A stretch of 5,391 nucleotides of DNA from Kiritimatiellia bacterium (lineage in GTDB: Bacteria; Verrucomicrobiota; Kiritimatiellia; RFP12; UBA1067): contig JAGDAE010000305.1 in the NCBI GenBank assembly GCA_017959645.1, forward strand, positions 1-5,391, read 5' to 3'. How positions within the stretch are numbered: position 1 is the stretch's first letter; every line of letters starts with the position of its first letter. Positions 1 to 3,570 of the stretch are shown piece by piece. Both the position numbers and the translations under genes were made by a program. Below the pieces are notes generated by a model. The model worked only from the letters and a program-made list of their open reading frames with translations, ran no database searches and was not told where the DNA came from.

Positions 1-710
1 ACTACTATATCCGCCGCCTCTATCGCCTTGCAGCGCTCGGCGTAGTCGACCGTAGCCGCGTCGAGCGTCTCCACCAGGCGGCGGGTGCGTTCCGGACTGC
101 GGTTGCACACGGTTATCGAACTCGCGCCCCGTTCCTTGGCGATCCGCGCGGCGAGCGAACCGGTGCGGCCGCTGCCGATTATGAAGAACCGCTTGCCGGA
201 GATTCCGCAGATCCTGTCGACCGCGTCCATGCCCGCCCTGCACACCGAAGGCGGAACCGCGCCAAGATCGAGTTCGGTGCGGACGCGTTTGGCGGCCGAA
301 ATCGCGTCGCGCAGCACGCGGTCGAGCTCGCCACCTACGAACCCCGCCTCGCGCGCCCCGGCATAAGCCTCTTTGACCTGTCCGAGAATTTGGTATTCGC
401 CGAACACCATCGATTCGAACCCGGCCGCGATCCGGCACAGATATACGAATGCATCGCGCCCTTCGCGCACGCGTAGCGCCCCGGCGGCGGCCGGATACTC
501 CCCGAGAAAAACGGCTTTCGCGGAATCCGGGCTTTCGGCGAAAAAGAACGCCTCTACCCGGTTGCAGGTCGCGAGAACCGCCAGCTGGTCGATTCCGGCC
601 GAGTGCATCGCGGCGAAGAACCGTCCGCGCGCGCCGCCGGCGAAAACCACGGTATCGCGCACTTCTGCCGGCGCCTGGCGGTGGCTTATTCCCATCGAAA
701 AGAACTTCAT
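1..710 (-). CDS. hemA: Glutamyl-tRNA reductase, N-terminal 236 residues (C-terminus beyond window)
   Basis: HemA reduces the glutamyl group of Glu-tRNA(Glu) with NADPH to glutamate-1-semialdehyde, the first committed step of C5 tetrapyrrole synthesis, in the cytoplasm. Visible family marks, in order: SHRQAPAEVRD (residues 9-19); LATCNRVE with the catalytic cysteine at Cys49; GFESMVFGEYQILGQVKEAY (97-116), the glutamate-recognition block; AAKRVRTE (139-146); then the NADPH-binding Rossmann glycine motif IGSGRTG (178-184) and VCNRSPERTRRL (201-212). The start ATG (710-708) is fixed by the conserved N-terminus. It overlaps the hemL stop as ATGA, and no Shine-Dalgarno sequence is visible before it, so translation probably depends on ribosomes finishing hemL. 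The family is usually above 400 residues; the rest of the NADPH domain and the dimerisation domain lie to the left of the window. No missing key residue is seen in the visible part. Confidence 0.96.
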   Translation of the reverse strand, partial: MKFFSMGISHRQAPAEVRDTVVFAGGARGRFFAAMHSAGIDQLAVLATCNRVEAFFFAESPDSAKAVFLGEYPAAAGALRVREGRDAFVYLCRIAAGFESMVFGEYQILGQVKEAYAGAREAGFVGGELDRVLRDAISAAKRVRTELDLGAVPPSVCRAGMDAVDRICGISGKRFFIIGSGRTGSLAARIAKERGASSITVCNRSPERTRRLVETLDAATVDYAERCKAIEAADIV

Positions 711-1933
711 GCGGAAAATCCGGCGGCGAGCGCTATGGTGGAATCGATGTCTTCGTCGGTATGCGCGTCGGATACGAACATCGCCTCGAACCTCGACGGC
801 GCGACGTACACGCCGCCGTCCAGCAAATGCGAATACCACCGCGCGAATGACGCATCGTCCCCGAAGCCGACGCTCATGAGCGAACCGATCCGCGTCACCG
901 GCAGCGATGTATTCTCCGAAATTCCGCGCGCGAGCCTCTCGCTTTTGCGCTCGAGCCGGCCGTAGATTCCCGCATCCTTCTCGAGTATGCGCAGCGTCGC
1001 CAGCCCGGCCGCCGTCGCGAGCGGATTGCCCGACAGCGTCCCCGCCTGGTAGACCTTGCCCGCCGGCGCGACCATGCGCATAATATCCGCCCTGCCTCCG
1101 AACATCGCCGCCGGCATCCCGCCGCCGACGATCTTGCCGAACACCGAAAGATCGGGCGTTATCCCGAAAAGACCCTGCGCTCCGCCCAGAGACAGCCTGA
1201 AGCCGGTGATCACCTCGTCGAAGATAAGAAGCGCGCCGTAGCGCGAAGTGATTTCGCGCAACCCATCCAGAAACCCCGGCTTCGGCAACACGACACCGCA
1301 ATTGGCCGCCACCGGCTCGACGATCACCGCCGCGATTCCGTCCGGATCGGACTCGAACAGCCTCTTCACCGCCTCGATATCGTTGTACGGGGCGACGAGC
1401 GTATGCTTCGCGAAACCGGCCGGCACGCCGGCGGAATCGGGCTCTGCGGCGGTGAGCGCGCCGGAACCCGCCCTTACCAGCATCCCGTCGCTGTGGCCGT
1501 GGTAGCAGCCGTCGAACTTCACGATGTTGTCGCGCCCCGTGAACCCGCGCGCGACCCTGACCGCGCTCATGGCCGCCTCGGTGCCGGAACTGGTCATACG
1601 GCTCGACTCCATCGACGGCACGAGCCGGCGCACGGTCTCGGCCATTTCGACTTCGCGCCGGGTCGGGGCGCCGAAGGTAAGCCCGTCGAGCGCCGCTTCG
1701 CGCACCGCCTCGACGACCTCGCCTCTCGCGTGCCCGAGAATCGCCGGCCCCCACGAGCCGACATAGTCGATGTAGGAGTTGCCGTCCTCGTCGAATCTCC
1801 GCGACCCTTTGGCGCGCACGACGAAACGAGGCGTCCTGCCGACGTTCGCGCATGCCCTGACCGGACTGTTCACGCCGCCGGGCATGAGCCCCAGCGCCTT
1901 TTCGAAAAGCTCCGCCGAGATGCTCTCTTTCAC
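707..1933 (-). CDS. hemL: Glutamate-1-semialdehyde 2,1-aminomutase
   Basis: HemL is a class III PLP-dependent aminomutase that converts glutamate-1-semialdehyde to 5-aminolevulinate and takes the unstable product of HemA. In the 408 residues I see PGGVNSPVRA (18-27), YIDYVGSWGPAILGH (54-68), SSGTEAAMSAVRVARG (115-130), the GCYHGH aromatic/PLP-stacking block (142-147), the PLP-binding aspartate in IFDEVITGFR (Asp239), the Schiff-base lysine in VFGKIVGGGMP (Lys267), YQAGTLSGNPLA (295-306) and GVYVAPSRFEAMF (374-386). The start is GTG (1933-1931), chosen because it gives the expected N-terminus, forms a GTGA overlap with the hemB stop and has GAGG 7 bases upstream. Further upstream this frame only shadows hemB. 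Most family members are about 425-430 residues. The shortfall lies between GSLMSVGF (350-357) and the SFARWYSHLLDGG stretch (362-374), where the loop holding a conserved tyrosine/aspartate-rich segment in other HemL proteins appears deleted. All catalytic residues are kept, so it should be active. Confidence 0.97.
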   Translation of the reverse strand: MKESISAELFEKALGLMPGGVNSPVRACANVGRTPRFVVRAKGSRRFDEDGNSYIDYVGSWGPAILGHARGEVVEAVREAALDGLTFGAPTRREVEMAETVRRLVPSMESSRMTSSGTEAAMSAVRVARGFTGRDNIVKFDGCYHGHSDGMLVRAGSGALTAAEPDSAGVPAGFAKHTLVAPYNDIEAVKRLFESDPDGIAAVIVEPVAANCGVVLPKPGFLDGLREITSRYGALLIFDEVITGFRLSLGGAQGLFGITPDLSVFGKIVGGGMPAAMFGGRADIMRMVAPAGKVYQAGTLSGNPLATAAGLATLRILEKDAGIYGRLERKSERLARGISENTSLPVTRIGSLMSVGFGDDASFARWYSHLLDGGVYVAPSRFEAMFVSDAHTDEDIDSTIALAAGFSA

Positions 1934-2898
1934 TCCCCGTCCTCGCGAAGCCACCGCGCCGCGTCGAGCGCGTGGTAGGTTATGATCATCTTCGCGCCGG
2001 CGCGTTTCATGCCGACGAGATTCTCCATCACGACGCGCTTCTCGTCGATCCACCCGTTGGCCGCCGCCGCCTTGACCATCGAGTATTCGCCGCTCACGTT
2101 GTAGGCGACGACCGGCAGACGGGTGGCGGAGGCGATCTCCTTCATCACGTCGAGATACGCGATCGCCGGCTTCGCGATCACGAAATCGGCTCCCTCCGCG
2201 ACGTCGGCCAGCACTTCGCGGACCGCCTCGCGCCCGTTCGCGGGATCCATCTGGTAGGTGCGCCGGTCGCCGTGCTTCGGCGCCGAGCCGGCGGCCTCCC
2301 TGAACGGTCCGTAGTACGCCGAAGCGAATTTCGCGCTGTAGGACATTATCGCGATATCCTCGAACCCCTCCGCGTCGAGCGCCGCGCGTATCGCCGCCAC
2401 GCGACCGTCCATCATGTCGCTCGGCGCGACGATGTCCGCGCCGGCTTTCGCGTAGGCGACCGCCGCCTTCGCCAACAGCGGCAACGTCGCGTCGTTGAGT
2501 ATTCTCCCGTCCTCCCCGACGGCGCCGCAGTGCCCGTGCGAAGTGTATTCGCAAAGGCACACGTCGGCGATCACCACCATGCGCGGATACGCCGCCTTGA
2601 TCGCCCGTATCGCGCGCGGGACGATTCCGTCATCGCTGTACGCTCCGGTGCCGAGTTCGTCCTTATGCGCCGGAACCCCGAAGAGAAGCACCGCTTTGAT
2701 CCCGAGCGCCGCCGCCTTCGCCACCTCGCCCGGCAGGTCGGCGGACGAAAACCGCATGATCCCCGGCATCTGGGCGACCGGTTCCGTCTTGCCCTCGGTC
2801 GCGAACAGAGGATATATCAACTCGTCGGCGCGCACATGGTTTTCGCGCACCATGTCCCGCAGCGCCGCAGAACGCCGCAATCTTCTCAATCTTTCCAT
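1930..2898 (-). CDS. hemB: Porphobilinogen synthase (5-aminolevulinate dehydratase), zinc-type
   Basis: HemB joins two molecules of 5-aminolevulinate into porphobilinogen, the first pyrrole of the pathway. The protein is 322 residues, normal for the family, and contains the whole TIM-barrel. The N-terminus ERLRRLRRS matches the family's conserved basic start and supports ATG 2898. The metal site DVCLCEYTSHGHCG (112-125) has all three cysteines (114, 116, 124), which marks the zinc-dependent class rather than the aspartate/magnesium class. The two active-site lysines are Lys190 in SYSAKFASAYYGPFREA and Lys243 in IAKPAIAYLDV; the latter forms the Schiff base with substrate. YQMDPANGREAVREV (215-229) is the usual block near the allosteric metal region. 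It is the first gene of a three-gene operon and its TGA overlaps the hemL GTG. Its ATG follows a strong -10 box too closely for a normal leader, and no Shine-Dalgarno sequence is seen. Confidence 0.98.
   Translation of the reverse strand: MERLRRLRRSAALRDMVRENHVRADELIYPLFATEGKTEPVAQMPGIMRFSSADLPGEVAKAAALGIKAVLLFGVPAHKDELGTGAYSDDGIVPRAIRAIKAAYPRMVVIADVCLCEYTSHGHCGAVGEDGRILNDATLPLLAKAAVAYAKAGADIVAPSDMMDGRVAAIRAALDAEGFEDIAIMSYSAKFASAYYGPFREAAGSAPKHGDRRTYQMDPANGREAVREVLADVAEGADFVIAKPAIAYLDVMKEIASATRLPVVAYNVSGEYSMVKAAAANGWIDEKRVVMENLVGMKRAGAKMIITYHALDAARWLREDGE
1941..1944 (-). promoter_or_regulatory. Ribosome binding site of hemL (decides the GTG start)
   Basis: GAGG lies 7 bases before the GTG at 1933-1931, inside the last codons of hemB. 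With the GTGA overlap it supports GTG as the true hemL start and suggests coupled translation of hemB and hemL. Confidence 0.6.
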
Positions 2899-2901
2899 AT
2901 C

Positions 2902-2914
2902 GGTATATTATACC
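2902..2914. promoter_or_regulatory. Perfect 13-bp palindrome over the hem -10 box, possible operator
   Basis: GGTATAATATACC is a perfect inverted repeat of 6-bp arms around a central A. It covers the whole -10 hexamer and reaches to 4 bases before the hemB ATG. A dimeric repressor bound here would block the operon. The symmetry comes partly from the -10 consensus itself, so an operator role is inference only, and no known regulator's motif is recognised. Confidence 0.35.
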
Positions 2915-2915
2915 A
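2907..2915 (-). promoter_or_regulatory. Extended -10 promoter of the hemBLA operon
   Basis: On the minus strand the sequence reads TGGTATAAT: a perfect sigma-70 -10 hexamer (2907-2912) with the TGn extension (2913-2915). No good -35 box is seen at 16-18 bases; the nearest is CTGGAA at 15 bases with three matches of six. Extended -10 promoters can work without a -35 box. Eight bases separate the hexamer from the hemB ATG, so transcription should begin at or within about two bases of the start codon and give a leaderless message. Confidence 0.7.
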
Positions 2916-2959
2916 AATTTCGGACGGTTCCAGCGCACCTTCAGCCGACGAATCTTGGC

Positions 2960-3154
2960 TTATGCGAACAGCGCGCCAAGCGTGACTTCGCAGTTGATTT
3001 CGTCACGGCACCTTCCCGGTTCCGTGCCGATTGCCGACACGAGCAGGGTATGGATGGACTTCTTCGTGCGTGTGACCGCAACGGTAGCGGGAGGGTCGCG
3101 CTCCTGCGCGACCGAGACGGCACCCCGCCACTTGGAACAACGCTCAACGCCGCA
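2960..3154. other. GC-rich structured spacer between the 44-codon gene and the hem operon
   Basis: No gene can be called here with confidence. The stretch holds a strong hairpin (3094-3113) and a weaker one (arms CGGCAC 3006-3011 and GTGCCG 3024-3029, loop of 12). In the frame of the upstream 44-codon gene it is open for 64 codons after that gene's TAA, up to a second TAA at 2960-2962, and the third codon positions are mostly G or C as in the hem genes. Two other frames across it are also open, so openness means little in this GC-rich DNA. It may be an interspersed repeat, a structured RNA, or the remnant 3' part of the small gene. The remaining bases 2916-2959 show nothing I recognise. Confidence 0.4.
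3094..3113. repeat. 8-bp perfect GC-rich hairpin with tetraloop
   Basis: GGTCGCGC and GCGCGACC are exact inverted copies separated by TCCT (AGGA on the minus strand). Seven of the eight pairs are G-C. It lies 41 bases beyond the stop of the 44-codon gene. No T-run follows on either strand, so it is not a standard Rho-independent terminator; it could stall polymerase, protect the 3' end of the upstream message, or belong to a dispersed palindromic repeat. Confidence 0.6.
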
Positions 3155-3289
3155 TTACCAACCCGTCCTGGTAGCCGTTCCAGTCGGCGCGCCATTCGGC
3201 CCGTAGTAGTATGTCGTGTTGCCTATCGTCGTGGCCCCGAGGTCGATTCCAATATCATCGCGATAAAACAGCTTTGACATGATGCTCAT
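3155..3289 (-). CDS. Small hypothetical protein with a tyrosine-rich GNTTYYYGPNG motif (44 aa)
   Basis: Function unknown. The 44-residue product starts MSIMSKLFYRDD, continues through IDLGATTIGNTTYYYGPNG (about residues 15-33) and ends in APTGTATRTGW. There is no signal peptide or membrane segment. The middle part resembles one unit of the glycine/asparagine/tyrosine repeats (GNTTYYY.. NG..TG) that I recall from short repeat proteins of uncharacterised bacteria, which usually carry several units. A single unit ending abruptly could be a complete small protein or a shortened one. The start ATG 3289 is supported by AAAGGA 8 bases upstream; an in-frame ATG three codons later is less well placed. 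The gene lies between the LRR gene and the hem operon on the same strand. The same frame stays open for 64 codons after the TAA. Reality of translation is moderately supported by the ribosome binding site. Confidence 0.55.
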   Translation of the reverse strand: MSIMSKLFYRDDIGIDLGATTIGNTTYYYGPNGAPTGTATRTGW

Positions 3290-3297
3290 AGTTGTGT

Positions 3298-3303
3298 TCC
3301 TTT
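3298..3303 (-). promoter_or_regulatory. Ribosome binding site of the 44-codon gene
   Basis: AAAGGA (within AGAAAGGA) ends 8 bases before the ATG at 3289. It is the best Shine-Dalgarno match seen in the window and is the main reason to accept this small gene and its first ATG. Confidence 0.6.
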
Positions 3304-3324
3304 CTATGTGATCCAAAATCTTAT

Positions 3325-3360
3325 GGTCAATGCGGCTGGCAAGACGCCATAGCACGGACC
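3325..3360 (-). terminator. Imperfect stem-loop after the extended LRR frame, possible terminator
   Basis: On the minus strand GGTC-c-GTGC at the left pairs with GCAT-t-GACC at the right (one mismatch and one G-T pair), and an inner TGGC/GCCA stem closes a GTCTT loop, with small bulges. It begins 3 bases after the TGA at 3364-3366, which ends the post-ochre extension of the LRR frame. A run of only four T's follows after 6 bases, so it is a poor match to a standard terminator. The rest of 3290-3363 holds only the ribosome binding site of the next gene. Confidence 0.3.
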
Positions 3361-3363
3361 TTT

Positions 3364-3570
3364 TCAACAATTTTTTATCGCATCGGCATAAGAACAATCA
3401 TTCTTCTTGGCATACACGAAAATCCAAGCACGCGGACCCATAACTATCAAAAACAACCAGAGGAATGGACCCGATCTATCATCGTTCACTCTACTCTCGG
3501 CTTCGCGGACTTTTTTCTCAATCTCGTGCATTTGCTTCTCGGCTTCGCTACTTATGCGATCAAGTGTCTC
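3364..3570 (-). pseudogene. Same-frame 3' extension of the LRR gene beyond the ochre codon: coiled coil plus hydrophobic segment
   Basis: Directly after the TAA at 3571-3573 the LRR frame continues for 68 sense codons to a TGA (3364-3366). The first 30 residues are helical and charged (ETLDRISSEAEKQMHEI, then EKKVREAESRVND) with hydrophobic residues mostly at 3-4 spacing (A, M, I, V, A, V), a coiled-coil pattern. Then come a hydrophobic stretch GPFLWLFLIVMGPRAWIFVYA, broken by Pro-Arg, and a tail with KK and a terminal Cys. The charged helix just before the stop (EKAEKEREEARRHRDKEL) has the same character, so the two sides read as one protein. A 12-base direct repeat (GCGAAGCCGAGA, minus strand) at 3537-3548 and 3495-3506 lies exactly 42 bases apart, two heptads. 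An independent start at ATG 3531-3529 would give 55 residues but has only a poorly spaced GAGAAG before it. I infer a split gene or a readthrough product. Confidence 0.6.

Noticed and set aside
1934..2560. Upstream extension of the hemL frame to 617 residues
   Set aside because: The added part is arginine-rich and overlaps hemB in another frame. The GTG at 1933 with its ribosome binding site and the family N-terminus fits instead.
1972..2985. Long plus-strand frame of 337 codons
   Set aside because: It lies opposite hemB, which has full family motifs. The translation is arginine- and histidine-rich with no recognisable domain, as expected of an antisense shadow in GC-rich DNA.
2941..3195. 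Minus-strand 84-codon frame starting MARRLERLPG
   Set aside because: It overlaps the 44-codon gene in another frame, is rich in Arg and Ser, and has no ribosome binding site.
3298..3330. TTGACC as a -35 box for the 44-codon gene
   Set aside because: No fair -10 hexamer is found at 16-18 bases, and a start there would remove the ribosome binding site from the message.
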